This document shows positions 10,898-20,091 of a DNA stretch of 64,000 bases, one piece after another (the stretch's first letter is position 1; each line of letters begins with the position of its first letter). This DNA is from Nocardia sp. SYP-A9097 (GTDB lineage Bacteria > Actinomycetota > Actinomycetes > Mycobacteriales > Mycobacteriaceae): assembly GCF_009649815.1 (NCBI RefSeq), contig NZ_WJIC01000004.1, positions 1-64,000 on the forward strand. The letters run 5' to 3'. The position numbers and the translations under genes are program-made. The notes under the pieces are model-generated. The model ran no database searches. It saw only the letters and a list, made by a program, of their open reading frames with translations, and was not told where the DNA came from.

Positions 10898-11182
10898 ATG
10901 CACCACACACTTCGCGCCGCCGTCGCCGCCGCATCCATCGCCACCGCTCTGATCGGCGGGGCCGCGACCGCGACCGCCGAACCCGCCACTGCCCCGACCC
11001 TGCAGCAGATCGATGTCACCACGGGCGGTAGCAGTTCGGGCTCGGTCGAGCTGGCCATTCAGGACATCATCAAGCAGCCGGGTTGGCTGCTGCTTCCCCT
11101 CGCCCTGGCTCCCTGCCTCGCCGCTTCGATGAGTGCGAGTATCAGCGGCGGTCAAGGGTGCAAGCTCGGCATCGGGATGTAA
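10898..11182 (+). CDS. Small secreted protein, unknown function
   Basis: The 94-residue product starts MHHTLRAAVAAASIATALIG and has a classical signal peptide with a likely cleavage site after ATATA (about residue 27). The mature part is ~66 residues, Ser/Gly/Thr-rich, with a second hydrophobic stretch (PGWLLLPLALAPCLAAS) and two Cys residues (near 73 and 88) that could form one disulphide. GGAAGG lies upstream of the ATG. I do not recognise a family. Its location directly after the secA1 terminator with its own promoter region suggests independent transcription. The hydrophobic C-terminal half could also anchor it in the membrane. Confidence 0.6.
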   Translation: MHHTLRAAVAAASIATALIGGAATATAEPATAPTLQQIDVTTGGSSSGSVELAIQDIIKQPGWLLLPLALAPCLAASMSASISGGQGCKLGIGM

Positions 11183-11186
11183 TCCC

Positions 11187-11504
11187 TCAGTCGAGGTTCA
11201 CCGATTCGCCCCAGTGTCGCGGGTCCCAGTTGATCAGGATCATGCCCGCGACGCTGCCGGTGCACGGACCGCAGGCATTCACCTGAATTATCTTGTCCAC
11301 GTCGGTATCTCCACTGAGCACCGCGCGCATGGACAGCCATACCGCGCGCACGTACAGCGCCGCCGGCCGTCCGCAGCGCACGCACTCGGGCAGGCCCGCG
11401 CTCTCGTCGTTCCGCCCTACCCGCACCTCCGGGGTTACCGGTGCGCCGGGCCCCAGGTCTTCATCTAGGAGCGGCGAGTATTCGCCCCGCTCATGGTCTT
11501 CCAC
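11187..11504 (-). CDS. Hypothetical protein with two Cys pairs
   Basis: The 105-residue protein contains LPECVRCGRPAALYV (C-x2-C, near residues 41-44) and NACGPCTGS (C-x2-C, near 77-80), an arrangement that could bind one zinc ion. It has no signal peptide or membrane segment. The GTG at 11504 is the first start in a frame that is convergent with the secreted gene at 10898, leaving only four bases between stops. I do not recognise the family; coding is supported by the complete frame, GC3 pattern and spaced Cys pairs only. Confidence 0.55.
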   Translation of the reverse strand: MEDHERGEYSPLLDEDLGPGAPVTPEVRVGRNDESAGLPECVRCGRPAALYVRAVWLSMRAVLSGDTDVDKIIQVNACGPCTGSVAGMILINWDPRHWGESVNLD

Positions 11505-11585
11505 TCCGGCAATCTAACGATTTCGGGCAACGCCCGCATCCCGTACCGCGACAACGATGTTCGCGGTCGAGCTATCGGCGGGCGT

Positions 11586-12287
11586 TCAGGCCCTGGTGAG
11601 TTCGAAGAGGCGGAAAGTGCGGTTCCCGGCCAACCGCTGTTCCATGACATAGCCGGGCCAGAATGCGACGGCGCGCTGCCAGGCGCGCTCCCGGTCGACG
11701 CCCTCGAGCGCGCGCACATTCACGGTGAATCGCTCGCCGTCGACATGTAGTTCGGCGTGATCGGCCGCGCCGAGATTGGCCGACCAGGATGGATGCCGGG
11801 CCTGACCCCAATTGGAGCCGATGAGCAGGAATATCTTCCGGTCGATCAGATCGGGCACGTACAGCAGCGATACGGTCCGCGGCTGCCCGGTGCGCCATCC
11901 GGCGACGGTCAATTCGAGTGAGGGCAATCCGGCCAGATCGAGTACGCCCATGCGCCCGTGGGTGAGTCGCCGGGTCGTACGTTCGAGCAGGACGACCACG
12001 GGCGCGCTCCGCATGACGATCGGCCGTCGCGCCAGCGCCCGCCCCACGGCGGGGATGGGATTCCGTGGTCGTAGCCGCGCCTTGATCGGCCGGTCCCGCG
12101 CTGCCTGTCGCTGCCGGAACGCCCGCGCCCGCTCCCGCCATGCGGTCCGGCGCCTCGGCCCGTCCGGCTCATGAATTGTGTTGGGGGGTAACCAGTTTCG
12201 TATTCGACTGCGCCACCGGGTGCGAATTCGGCGCGGTGGCGTCGGTTGTGGTGCGTAGGCCGGGGTGTCCGGCTGATCTATCGCCAT
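11586..12287 (-). CDS. Ddn-type F420-dependent nitroreductase family protein
   Basis: The 233-residue protein has the core of the deazaflavin (F420)-dependent nitroreductase family (Ddn-like split beta-barrel): TVAGWRTGQPRTVSLLYV, then FLLIGSNWGQARHPSWSANL and ADHAELHVDGERF. In this family the conserved SNWG-x7-W segment lies near the F420 site. The first ~90 residues are Arg/Pro-rich and longer than usual, possibly disordered. The ATG at 12287 is used; a TTG three codons earlier is also open. Such enzymes reduce quinones or nitro compounds; the natural substrate cannot be told. It is transcribed on its own, away from aroA-rsgA. Confidence 0.78.
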   Translation of the reverse strand: MAIDQPDTPAYAPQPTPPRRIRTRWRSRIRNWLPPNTIHEPDGPRRRTAWRERARAFRQRQAARDRPIKARLRPRNPIPAVGRALARRPIVMRSAPVVVLLERTTRRLTHGRMGVLDLAGLPSLELTVAGWRTGQPRTVSLLYVPDLIDRKIFLLIGSNWGQARHPSWSANLGAADHAELHVDGERFTVNVRALEGVDRERAWQRAVAFWPGYVMEQRLAGNRTFRLFELTRA

Positions 12288-12375
12288 ACACGTCAAGGCT
12301 AGACCGCAAGCCCCCTATTCGCAGGACATGCTGTCACTGAGTGGATGGCGAGTATGGCTGCTTTATCGGTTGGGT

Positions 12376-13422
12376 TCAGACGGTGGGCTGGACGCCTTTG
12401 AACCAGGGGTCGTTCGTGTTCAGAGCGGTGAGCAGCAAGCGGATTGCCGCCACCCGGGCCTCTTTACCGGGCAGATTGTCGAGCGCGCATTCGGGATCGG
12501 CGGGTGGCCCCAGGTGGGTGCAGCCGCGCGGGCAGTCCTCGATGGCGTCGGCCAGGTCGGAGAAGGCGCCGATGACGTCGTCGGGGGTGATGTGCGCCAG
12601 GCCGAAGGAACGGATGCCCGGGGTGTCGACGACCCAGCCGCCGCCTTCGAGGGGCAGGGCGACCGATTGGGTGGAGGTGTGCCGGCCCTTGCCGACACCG
12701 GAGACCACGCCGACGGCTCGATCCGCGTCGGGGACAAGACGATTCACCAAAGTGGACTTGCCTACCCCCGAGTGTCCGATCAATGCGGTGAGGCGCCCGT
12801 TCAATATTTCCAGCACCGGTTCGAGTGGGTCCTCGATCCCGCCGTACACGATGCGGAGATCCAAATCCTCGAAGGTGGCGGCGAATTCGGAGTCGGCGGC
12901 CAGATCGTGCTTGGTGAGGCACAGAATCGGTTGCAGCCCACCGACATACGCGGCGACCATGGCGCGTTCCACGAAGCCGGTGCGTGGCGGCGGGTCGGCC
13001 AGGGCCACCACGATGAAGAGCTGTTCGGCATTTCCGACCACGATACGTTCGAACGGATCGGTGTCATCCGCGGTGCGGCGCAAGACGGTTCGGCGTTCGG
13101 CGACCCGCACGATTCGTGCGAGTGTGTCCGGCTTGCCGGTGAGGTCGCCGACCAGATCGACCTGATCGCCGACCACGATCGGGGTGCGCCCGAGTTCACG
13201 GGCGCGCATGGCGACGATCCGATGCTCGGGATCGTCGTCCAGCACGCAGCCCCAGCGGCCGCGGTCCACCGAGACGACCATGGCCGCCTCCGCATCCAGG
13301 TGCTGCGGACGGGTTTTGGTGCGGGGGCGGGAGCTCTTGCCCGGACGGATCCGGACATCGGACTCGTCGTACTCGCGGCGCTTCAGTTGCCCGACCCCTG
13401 CCCATCGAGCATGTCTTCCCAC
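12376..13422 (-). CDS. rsgA: Ribosome small-subunit-dependent GTPase RsgA
   Basis: RsgA (YjeQ) is a circularly permuted GTPase that helps late 30S maturation. The protein has an OB-fold part ([16 protein letters not shown], then [14 protein letters not shown]), the NKxD-like TKHD motif before the P-loop [12 protein letters not shown], then [10 protein letters not shown], and a zinc knuckle [18 protein letters not shown]. The start is unclear: GTG at 13422 is the first standard codon giving family length (348 residues), but CTG at 13386 overlaps the aroA stop as CTGA and has AGGGG just upstream, giving 336 residues, nearer to the ~330 typical of relatives. Either way it overlaps or abuts aroA, the same pairing as Rv3227-Rv3228. 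Confidence 0.92.
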   Translation of the reverse strand: MGRHARWAGVGQLKRREYDESDVRIRPGKSSRPRTKTRPQHLDAEAAMVVSVDRGRWGCVLDDDPEHRIVAMRARELGRTPIVVGDQVDLVGDLTGKPDTLARIVRVAERRTVLRRTADDTDPFERIVVGNAEQLFIVVALADPPPRTGFVERAMVAAYVGGLQPILCLTKHDLAADSEFAATFEDLDLRIVYGGIEDPLEPVLEILNGRLTALIGHSGVGKSTLVNRLVPDADRAVGVVSGVGKGRHTSTQSVALPLEGGGWVVDTPGIRSFGLAHITPDDVIGAFSDLADAIEDCPRGCTHLGPPADPECALDNLPGKEARVAAIRLLLTALNTNDPWFKGVQPTV

Positions 13423-14666
13423 AGCCCGACGAAGTTCGGCAGCGTCTTGGCGGTGGTGCCGATGTCCTCGATCTCGATACCGGGCACCACCAGGCCCAGG
13501 ATGGCGCCGGCGGTGGCCATGCGGTGATCGGCGTAGGAGTGCCACTGCCCGCCGGAAAGCGGTGCGGGCGTGATGGAAAGCCCGTCCTCGGTCTCGGTGA
13601 CCTTGCCTCCGAGCCGGTTGATCTCGGTGGACAGCGCCGCCAGTCGATCGGTCTCATGCCCGCGCAGGTGTGCGATCCCGCGCAGTCGTGACGGCGAATC
13701 CGCAAGTGCCGCAAGGGCTGCCACGGTCGGGGTCAGCTCACCCACATCGTGCAGGTCAATATCTATGCCCGCCAGGCGATCCGGGCCGCGCACGGTCAGA
13801 ATCCCGTCGAAGATGCGGCATTCCGCGCCCATGCGCACCAGGATTTCGCGAATCACATCGCCGGGCTGGGTGGTGTACCGCGGCCAGTGCGGAATGCTCA
13901 CCTCGCCGCCGGTGACGGCCGCCGCGGCCAGGAACGGGGTGGCATTGGACAGATCCGGTTCGATCTCCCAGTCCACGGCCCGAATGGGTCCGGGGGAGAC
14001 GGTCCAGGTCTGTGCCTTGCGCGGATCGGTGGGCGCGTCCACCCGGACGTCGGCCTCGCGCAGCATCTGCACGGTCATCTCGATATGCGGCATCGAGGGC
14101 AGTGGCGCGCCATCGTGATTGACGGTGATGCCCTGTTCGAAGCGGGCCGCCGAGAGCAGCAGCCCGGACACGAACTGCGACGATCCGGAGGCGTCGATGG
14201 TGACCGGCCCGCCGCGCAGCGCACCCGTACCGTGCACCACGAAAGGCAGTGCGTCCCCGTCGATGTCGACGCCGAGCCCGCGCAGGGCGTCCAGGATGGT
14301 GCCGAGCGGCCGGACCCGCGCCTGCTCATCACCGTCGAAGGCCACATCGCCGGTGGCCAGTGCCGCGACGGACGGCAGGAACCGCATGACCGTCCCGGCG
14401 AGTCCGCAGTCCACCATCGCGCTGGTGAACTCCGCGGGCGGGGTGACGACGAGGGTGTCCCCGTCGCCCTCGATACCCGCGCCCATGGCCCGCAGCGCGT
14501 CGATCATGAGGTTGGTGTCGCGGCTGCGCAGCGCACCGGTGAGGGTGGACGGCCGATCCGCCAGCGCGGCGAGGATCAGCGCCCGATTGGTAATGGATTT
14601 GGACCCGGGCAGGGTCACGCTGGCGTGGACGGGAGTGCGGACAAGGGGCGCGGGCCAGAAAGTCAC
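13383..14666 (-). CDS. aroA: 3-phosphoshikimate 1-carboxyvinyltransferase (EPSP synthase)
   Basis: AroA joins shikimate-3-phosphate and phosphoenolpyruvate in the sixth step of the shikimate pathway. The 427-residue product has [19 protein letters not shown] at the N-terminus, [13 protein letters not shown] (P-x-x binding), [29 protein letters not shown] and [15 protein letters not shown], all classic EPSP synthase blocks. The GTG at 14666 (protein [20 protein letters not shown]) matches the usual N-terminus; the frame is open ~60 codons further upstream but without conserved sequence. It heads the aroA-rsgA pair. Confidence 0.96.
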   Translation of the reverse strand: MTFWPAPLVRTPVHASVTLPGSKSITNRALILAALADRPSTLTGALRSRDTNLMIDALRAMGAGIEGDGDTLVVTPPAEFTSAMVDCGLAGTVMRFLPSVAALATGDVAFDGDEQARVRPLGTILDALRGLGVDIDGDALPFVVHGTGALRGGPVTIDASGSSQFVSGLLLSAARFEQGITVNHDGAPLPSMPHIEMTVQMLREADVRVDAPTDPRKAQTWTVSPGPIRAVDWEIEPDLSNATPFLAAAAVTGGEVSIPHWPRYTTQPGDVIREILVRMGAECRIFDGILTVRGPDRLAGIDIDLHDVGELTPTVAALAALADSPSRLRGIAHLRGHETDRLAALSTEINRLGGKVTETEDGLSITPAPLSGGQWHSYADHRMATAGAILGLVVPGIEIEDIGTTAKTLPNFVGLWEDMLDGQGSGN

Positions 14667-14810
14667 CGCTTCATCTTCCCAAATGATCGCCGCCGCGCGG
14701 GGCTCCCCGCCCCTTTCGTCCGGTGAGGGGGCTGGAAATGTGTGATTTTCCCGGCTTCCGGCCCGTTCGGAGCCCTGATGGCGCCTCCGGGTGATCCTGC
14801 ACCGGAGACG

Positions 14811-14842
14811 CGGAATGCCGGTCCCCCGAGGAACCGGCATTC
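14811..14842 (-). terminator. Terminator after the aldehyde dehydrogenase gene
   Basis: GAATGCCGGT (14813-14822) and ACCGGCATTC (14833-14842) form a perfect 10-bp stem with a CCCCCGAGGA loop region, just after the minus-strand stop at 14856. Confidence 0.75.
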
Positions 14843-14855
14843 GCAAGCGCCGAAT

Positions 14856-16364
14856 CTACTTGGCGCGGCCGTGCAGGAACGGCACGATCTTGCGCAGCAG
14901 CTTCATGGTGGTGTCGGTGCGCGAGTACGACAGCAGCGCCATGCCCGGAATCGTGAAGCGCTGAACCGCGATCGAATGCGGCCGCGAGAACTCCAGCAGG
15001 CCGGGCGCGCCGTGGATGCGGCCGATACCGGAGTCGCCGACGCCGCCGAACGGCAGTCCGGAGATGGCCGCGTAGCTGAGCACCGAATTCACCGATGTGC
15101 AGCCGACATTCAGCCGGCGCGCGATTTCGAGGCCGTGCTTGGCCGAGTAGACGGCCGATCCGAGCCCGTACTTGCTGCGATTGGTCAGCTCGACCGCTTC
15201 GTCGATCCCGTTCACCGTGCGAATGGTGACGGTCGGCCCGAAGGTCTCCTCACACACCGCATCCGAGGATTCGTCGGTGTCGACCAGGATGACCGGTTCG
15301 ATGAAAGGCCCCTTGATGGATTCGGGCCCGCCGAGCACGGCCTTGCCGCCGTTCTTGATGGCGTCCTCGATATGCCGTCGCACGATATCGATCTGGCTGG
15401 GCATGGTCATCGGCCCGTACGACGCCTTGGCATCCGACCCCGGCTTGATATCGGTGAGAATCCGCTTGACCTCGGCAATGAACGGTTCGGCGATCGACTT
15501 GTCGACATACACCCGCTCCACGCCCGCGCAGGTCTGCCCCGAATTGGCGGTCGCGCCCCAGGCCACGGCGTCGGCGGCGGCCTTGATATCGGCGTCGGCG
15601 GCCACGATCACCGCGTCCTTCCCGCCGCACTCCAGCAGGATCGGGGTGAGCGAGTCGGCGGCCGAGGCCATGATCTTCTTACCGGTCGCGGTGGACCCGG
15701 TGAAGGCCAGCTTGTTCACGCCCGCGCGCACCAGAGCCGCACCGGTGGCACCGAATCCGTTGACGGTGGCGAAAACGCCGTCCGGCAGTTCGGGATTCGC
15801 CTCGGCGAACGCCGCGGCCACGAAATTGCCTATGCCCGTGGAGAATTCGCTCGGCTTGAACACCACGGCATTACCGGCGGCGAGCGCGTAGGCAATGGAA
15901 CCATTGGGTGTGTAGACCGGATAGTTCCACGGCCCGATGATGCCCACGACACCCAGCGGCCGCTGCTCCAGATGCGCCGCGAAATTGGCCATGAGCGCGC
16001 CGGGTGCGATCTTCTTGGGCTTGAGCACCTTCTCGGCATTCGAAGCCGCCCATTTGATGTGTTCCAGCGCGAGCATGAGCTCGAGGTAAGCATCGTCCAG
16101 GGGCTTGCCGTTCTCGGCGTGGATGAGCGCGCAGAGTTCATCGGATTCGGCGACCAGTTTGCTGCTCCAGCGCAGCAGGTGCCGCTTGCGCTCGGCGTAG
16201 GTCAATGCGCCCCAGGTGGCGGCGGCTATGCGGGCTTCGGCGACCGCGGCGTGCACCGCGGCCTCGTCATCGATGCGGTAGGTGGCGAGCACCTCGCCGG
16301 TGGCGGGGTTGACGGAGGTCAGCATGGCGTCCGGATCGATCGAGGCGGTGTCGGTAGCAGACAT
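14856..16364 (-). CDS. NAD(P)-dependent aldehyde dehydrogenase
   Basis: This 502-residue member of the aldehyde dehydrogenase superfamily oxidises an aldehyde to an acid. Visible motifs are GIIGPWNYPVYTPNGS (nucleotide site), NAVVFKPSEFS, FTGSTATGKKIM, the catalytic Glu in LLECGGKDAVIV and the catalytic Cys in NSGQTCAGVERVYV, and EETFGPTVTIRTV near the end. The C-terminus has a hydrophobic stretch and basic tail (LLRKIVPFLHGRAK), as in membrane-associated fatty-aldehyde or coniferyl-aldehyde-type enzymes. The substrate is not determinable. It is a single gene, divergent from the SRAP gene. Confidence 0.9.
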   Translation of the reverse strand: MSATDTASIDPDAMLTSVNPATGEVLATYRIDDEAAVHAAVAEARIAAATWGALTYAERKRHLLRWSSKLVAESDELCALIHAENGKPLDDAYLELMLALEHIKWAASNAEKVLKPKKIAPGALMANFAAHLEQRPLGVVGIIGPWNYPVYTPNGSIAYALAAGNAVVFKPSEFSTGIGNFVAAAFAEANPELPDGVFATVNGFGATGAALVRAGVNKLAFTGSTATGKKIMASAADSLTPILLECGGKDAVIVAADADIKAAADAVAWGATANSGQTCAGVERVYVDKSIAEPFIAEVKRILTDIKPGSDAKASYGPMTMPSQIDIVRRHIEDAIKNGGKAVLGGPESIKGPFIEPVILVDTDESSDAVCEETFGPTVTIRTVNGIDEAVELTNRSKYGLGSAVYSAKHGLEIARRLNVGCTSVNSVLSYAAISGLPFGGVGDSGIGRIHGAPGLLEFSRPHSIAVQRFTIPGMALLSYSRTDTTMKLLRKIVPFLHGRAK

Positions 16365-16455
16365 GGGACGAACGTCTCACACGTCACAAGTGAAGTCAAT
16401 CGCCATCACATGACGTTGCGGGTGTTTGTCGGTGCTCGGTGGCAGCATGGTCGAC

Positions 16456-17223
16456 ATGTGCGGCAGATACGCGACAACGACGAATCCCGCCAAACTTGCT
16501 GTCGAACTCGATGCCATCGACGAGACCGCCGAGACGGGTTTCAACCCCAATTACAACGTGGCACCCACCAATCAGGTGCTCACCGTGGTGGAGCGGCACG
16601 ACCGCGACCACCCCGGGGACCCGGCGACGCTACGCCTGCGCGCCATGCGCTGGGGCCTGCTCCCGCCCTGGACCAAGGCGGCCGAACCCGGCATCCCGGC
16701 CAAGGGCAAACCCCTTTTCAATGCCCGTGCCGACAAGGCCGCCACCACAGCGTCTTTCCGTGATGCGGTGAAGAAGCGTCGCTGTCTGGTCCCCATGGAC
16801 GGCTGGTACGAGTGGGTCACCGAGCCCGGCGCGACCGGAAAGGCCGTCAAACAGCCATTTTTCATGTCCAGGGCCGACGGTGGCCGCCTCTACATGGCGG
16901 GCCTATGGTCCGTCTGGCGCGACCGCAGCCTCGGCGACGCGGCCAAACCCCTGCTCTCCTGCACCATCCTGACCACCGACGCGGTCGGTGATCTCACCAA
17001 GGTGCACGACCGCATGCCCCTACCCATGCCCCGCGAGCACTGGGACGCTTGGCTGGACCCCGATCACCCCGCCCCCGAGGAACTCCTGGAAACCCCAGGC
17101 ACAGAAGTGGTTTCGGACATTGTCATCCGCCCGGTGCCCTCGCTGGTGAACAGCGTCCGCAACAACGGGCCCGAGCTATTGGCGAAAGCGGACGAACAAG
17201 CCGGTCAGATCAGCCTGATCTGA
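16456..17223 (+). CDS. SRAP-family abasic-site crosslinking protein (YedK/HMCES)
   Basis: SRAP proteins form a thiazolidine crosslink with abasic sites in single-stranded DNA through an N-terminal Cys, shielding the lesion. That Cys must follow the initiator Met, so the ATG at 16456 (MCGRYATTT) is the true start although the frame is open ten codons earlier. The 255-residue protein has the other conserved residues: Asn34 in YNVAPT, Glu119 in GWYEW and His184 in VHDRMP. It corresponds to mycobacterial Rv3226c by order and sequence. It is divergent from the aldehyde dehydrogenase. Confidence 0.93.
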   Translation: MCGRYATTTNPAKLAVELDAIDETAETGFNPNYNVAPTNQVLTVVERHDRDHPGDPATLRLRAMRWGLLPPWTKAAEPGIPAKGKPLFNARADKAATTASFRDAVKKRRCLVPMDGWYEWVTEPGATGKAVKQPFFMSRADGGRLYMAGLWSVWRDRSLGDAAKPLLSCTILTTDAVGDLTKVHDRMPLPMPREHWDAWLDPDHPAPEELLETPGTEVVSDIVIRPVPSLVNSVRNNGPELLAKADEQAGQISLI

Positions 17224-17243
17224 CCGGCGTTCTCGAACGGCTC

Positions 17244-17284
17244 CTGGGGGTTCGGGGGCGAAGCCCCTGAGAGTTACGAGAGTT
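17244..17284 (+). repeat. Dispersed hairpin repeat, family 2, copy 2
   Basis: CTGGGGGTTCGGGGGCGAAG then CCCCTGAGAGTTACGAGAGTTT. The end block GAGAGTTACGAGAGTT recurs at 24377-24418. It sits between the convergent SRAP gene and a small secreted protein gene, so it may serve as a two-way terminator. Confidence 0.78.
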
Positions 17285-17286
17285 TG

Positions 17287-17577
17287 TTATAAGTCGCATT
17301 TCACTGAGGGCAACGCGATATTCAGCACGCACTTGACCACACCGGTGTAAAGGTCGATGACCTTGGTTGTCACGCTGCCACCGAGTTTGATTGCCTTCTC
17401 CGGCTTTTCGTCCTTCTGTTGCTGGCCGGGTGCGCTCGGGTCGGTAGCGAGCGGATAGTTGGGGTTGACGGGTGCGGCAGACGCCGTCGCCACTGTCAGC
17501 GGGCCGGATGCCAATGCCAGCAGCAGCGCGCCGGAAACGGCCACTACACCGGCGCGAAAACGCTGGTTTGGGGACAT
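17287..17577 (-). CDS. Small secreted protein, unknown function
   Basis: The 96-residue product has a signal peptide (MSPNQRFRAGVVAVSGALLL, Ala-rich cleavage region ATASAAP near residue 35). The mature part is charged then hydrophobic, with two Cys residues near the end (VVKCVLNIALPSVKCDL). The ATG at 17577 is used; the frame extends 38 codons upstream with Cys/Val-rich sequence that does not look like a secreted protein start. GAGGATG lies upstream of the ATG. No family recognised. Confidence 0.55.
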   Translation of the reverse strand: MSPNQRFRAGVVAVSGALLLALASGPLTVATASAAPVNPNYPLATDPSAPGQQQKDEKPEKAIKLGGSVTTKVIDLYTGVVKCVLNIALPSVKCDL

Positions 17578-17725
17578 AACCACATCACATCCTCGGGTCG
17601 AAACGAACCTGGCGAGATGGGAAACGCACACACAAGTAACGCACACATCCGGCCGCTTCCCGTGGAATACGACCGGATGTGTGCGTGTCACTGCTGGCCA
17701 TTTGCCCAGCTGGAGCGTTCGCGGA

Positions 17726-19414
17726 CTAGCCGATGGCCGCCACGTCGGTCTCTTCGACCTTCTCCGCCCGGGCCTGGATGCCGCCCGCCATGCGCAGCGG
17801 CACTTCCTTCCAGAACAGCACCAGGATCAGCGCGATGAGCGCGACCGCGGACGCCGCCAGGAACACCGTGTCCATGGCATTGGCGAAGCCGACCTTGAAC
17901 GGATGCGCCAGTGTCGGATTCAGCTGCTGGATGACCGAGCTGTCGTCGAGCACCTTGGCCGCGGCCGAATGATCGCCGGTGGCAAGACCATTGGTCAGTG
18001 CGGCCTCGGCCGGGTTGGTGCTGTGCATGCCCTCCGCGACCGCGGTCTTGAACTCCTGCGTGGTGGCCGCAGACTGCAGTTCGGTGCTGATATTGGGCCC
18101 GACCTGCGAGAACATAATCGACAGGAAGACCGCCACACCGAGCGTGCCGCCGATCTGCCGGAAGAAGGTCGCGGCCGCGGTGGAGACGCCCATGTCCTGC
18201 GGCGGCAGCGCGTTCTGGATGGCCAGGGTCAGCGGCTGCATCAGATTGCCGAGGCCGAGGCCGACCACGAGCATGAACAGCATGGCCACGTAGAGCGGTG
18301 TGTCCGCGCCGATGAAGTGCAGCAGGAACAGGCCCAGCACCAGCAGACCCGCGCCCAGCGGCGGGAAGATCTTGTACCGCCCGGTACGGGAGATGGTTTG
18401 ACCGGCGAAGATCGAGGCCACCATCATGCCGACCACCAGCGGCAGCATCTGCATACCGGCGAGGGTCGGGCTGGACCCGCGCACCACCTGCAGGTACTGC
18501 GGCAGCAGTGTCATACCGCCGAACATGGCCGAACCGACCACGATCGAAATGGCAACGCCGAGTGCGAAAGTGGAGTTCTTGAACATACGCAGTGGAATCA
18601 GCGCGGCGTCACCGAGTTTGGCCTGTACCGCCACGAATCCGATCAGGCCGAGCGCGCCGACCACGTAGCAGATGATGGAGTTCGTGCTGCTCCATCCCCA
18701 GATGCGGCCCTGTTCGGCGACGACCAGCAACGGCACCAGTCCGACGGCCATGGTGAGTACGCCGAACCAGTCGACGGTCGCCTTGGATCGCTCCACCTTG
18801 GGCAGCTTCAGGACTCGCGAGACGACGGCCAGGGCGATGATGCCCAGCGGTACGTTCACCAGGAACACCCAGCGCCAGCCGGTGATGCCCAGGATGGTGT
18901 CCTGTCCGGAGATGATGCCGCCGAGTACCGGCCCGGCCACGCTGGAGGTGCCGAACACGGCCAGGAAGTAACCCTGGTAGCGCGCCCGCTCACGCGGCCC
19001 GACCATATCGCCGAGGATGGTCAGCGCCAGCGACATCAGACCGCCCGCGCCCAGACCTTGGAAGGCACGGAAGGCGGCCAGCTCGTACATGGAGGTGGCG
19101 AAGGCACACAGCAGCGATCCGGCCACGAAGATCGTGATGGCCGCGAGGTAGAACGGCTTGCGGCCGTACATATCCGAGAGCTTGCCGTACAGCGGGGTGG
19201 AGAGGGTGGCGGTGATCAGGTACGCCGTGGTCACCCACGCCTGCATCGAATAACCCTGCAGGTCATCGGCGATGGTGCGGATGGAGGTGGACACGATGGT
19301 CTGGTCGAGTGCGCCCAGCAGCATGCCGAGCAGCAGGCCGCTGAGTACGACCATGATCTGTTTGTGTGTGAAGCCCGCGGGCGACGCGGTCTCCTGGTCG
19401 GCTGTTGTGGTCAC
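17726..19414 (-). CDS. DHA2-family drug exporter (MFS, ~14 membrane segments)
   Basis: This 562-residue proton-driven multidrug exporter of the EmrB/QacA type pumps out hydrophobic or cationic compounds. It has the family's motif A region (LYGKLSDMYGRKPFYL), LGALDQTIVSTSIRTI in the first membrane segment, motif C (AGPVLGGIISG) and about fourteen hydrophobic segments, with a large loop near residues 430-500. The GTG at 19414 overlaps the stop of the upstream marR gene as GTGA, so the two form one transcriptional and translational unit under MarR control. Substrate unknown. Confidence 0.9.
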   Translation of the reverse strand: MTTTADQETASPAGFTHKQIMVVLSGLLLGMLLGALDQTIVSTSIRTIADDLQGYSMQAWVTTAYLITATLSTPLYGKLSDMYGRKPFYLAAITIFVAGSLLCAFATSMYELAAFRAFQGLGAGGLMSLALTILGDMVGPRERARYQGYFLAVFGTSSVAGPVLGGIISGQDTILGITGWRWVFLVNVPLGIIALAVVSRVLKLPKVERSKATVDWFGVLTMAVGLVPLLVVAEQGRIWGWSSTNSIICYVVGALGLIGFVAVQAKLGDAALIPLRMFKNSTFALGVAISIVVGSAMFGGMTLLPQYLQVVRGSSPTLAGMQMLPLVVGMMVASIFAGQTISRTGRYKIFPPLGAGLLVLGLFLLHFIGADTPLYVAMLFMLVVGLGLGNLMQPLTLAIQNALPPQDMGVSTAAATFFRQIGGTLGVAVFLSIMFSQVGPNISTELQSAATTQEFKTAVAEGMHSTNPAEAALTNGLATGDHSAAAKVLDDSSVIQQLNPTLAHPFKVGFANAMDTVFLAASAVALIALILVLFWKEVPLRMAGGIQARAEKVEETDVAAIG

Positions 19415-19962
19415 GAATTACCTTCTGCGGAATCGATTTTCGGAAGAATTTTGTTGCCGGCCTTGGCGGAGAGGGCGGCGAATTTGGTGCTGCGCGTGTG
19501 CTCGTAGCCGTCGACGAACTTGGTGAGCAGGCCCACGAAGGTGTCCTGTTCGCCGGGTGTCCAGTCGGTCATGATCTCGGTCAGTGCCTCATTGCGGCGT
19601 ACTCGGATCTCAGCGGCCACGGTCCGGCCTTCGGCGGTCACCGCGAGTACGCTGACCCGGCCGTCGGCGGGATCGGCGCGGCGTTCGATGAGGCCGCGTT
19701 TGACCAGATTCGCGGCCTGCCTGCTGATGGTCGAGGCGTCGGAGTAGAGGGCCTCGGCCAATGCTCCGGAGCGCATGGGCCCGTCGTGGATGAGCCTGAA
19801 CAGGATGGCGAATGCGGCGGGTTCGACTTCGCCGTTGGTGGCGGCGGCGATCTGCGCGTTGGTGCGATCGCGCAGGCGGCTGAGTCGAATGATCTGGTTG
19901 GCGACGGCGTCGGCGATGTCATCGGTGACGGGGCAGCCGGGTTGCGCGGGGTCATCAGCCAC
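19411..19962 (-). CDS. MarR-family repressor of the exporter
   Basis: The 183-residue winged-helix protein has the MarR core: PAAFAILFRLIHDGPMRSGA, SDASTISRQAANLVKRGLIE (recognition helix) and RRADPADGRVSVLAVTAEGR (wing with the D-x-R-x-GR motif). The GTG at 19962 is chosen because a near-perfect AAGGAGGTG lies 6 bases upstream; a TTG at 19986 would include that site in coding sequence. It precedes and overlaps the exporter gene, so it most likely represses its own operon and is released by an aromatic or drug ligand. Confidence 0.9.
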   Translation of the reverse strand: MADDPAQPGCPVTDDIADAVANQIIRLSRLRDRTNAQIAAATNGEVEPAAFAILFRLIHDGPMRSGALAEALYSDASTISRQAANLVKRGLIERRADPADGRVSVLAVTAEGRTVAAEIRVRRNEALTEIMTDWTPGEQDTFVGLLTKFVDGYEHTRSTKFAALSAKAGNKILPKIDSAEGNS

Positions 19963-20000
19963 ATCGCACCTCCTTGCATCGGGCAACTGCTTGCGCTAAT

Positions 20001-20010
20001 CAACTAGTTG
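20001..20010. promoter_or_regulatory. Candidate MarR operator
   Basis: CAACTAGTTG is a perfect 10-base palindrome about 40 bases before the marR start, and AGTTG recurs at 20032-20036. MarR sites are commonly 16-20 bp inverted repeats with TTG/CAA arms. Confidence 0.5.
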
Positions 20011-20091
20011 TACTGAGCAAGTATGTGGAGATAGTTGTCTCTTGGCAAGTTTTTTCCGGCACGGTGTCTCAGCTCACCCTGGAAACGGGGT

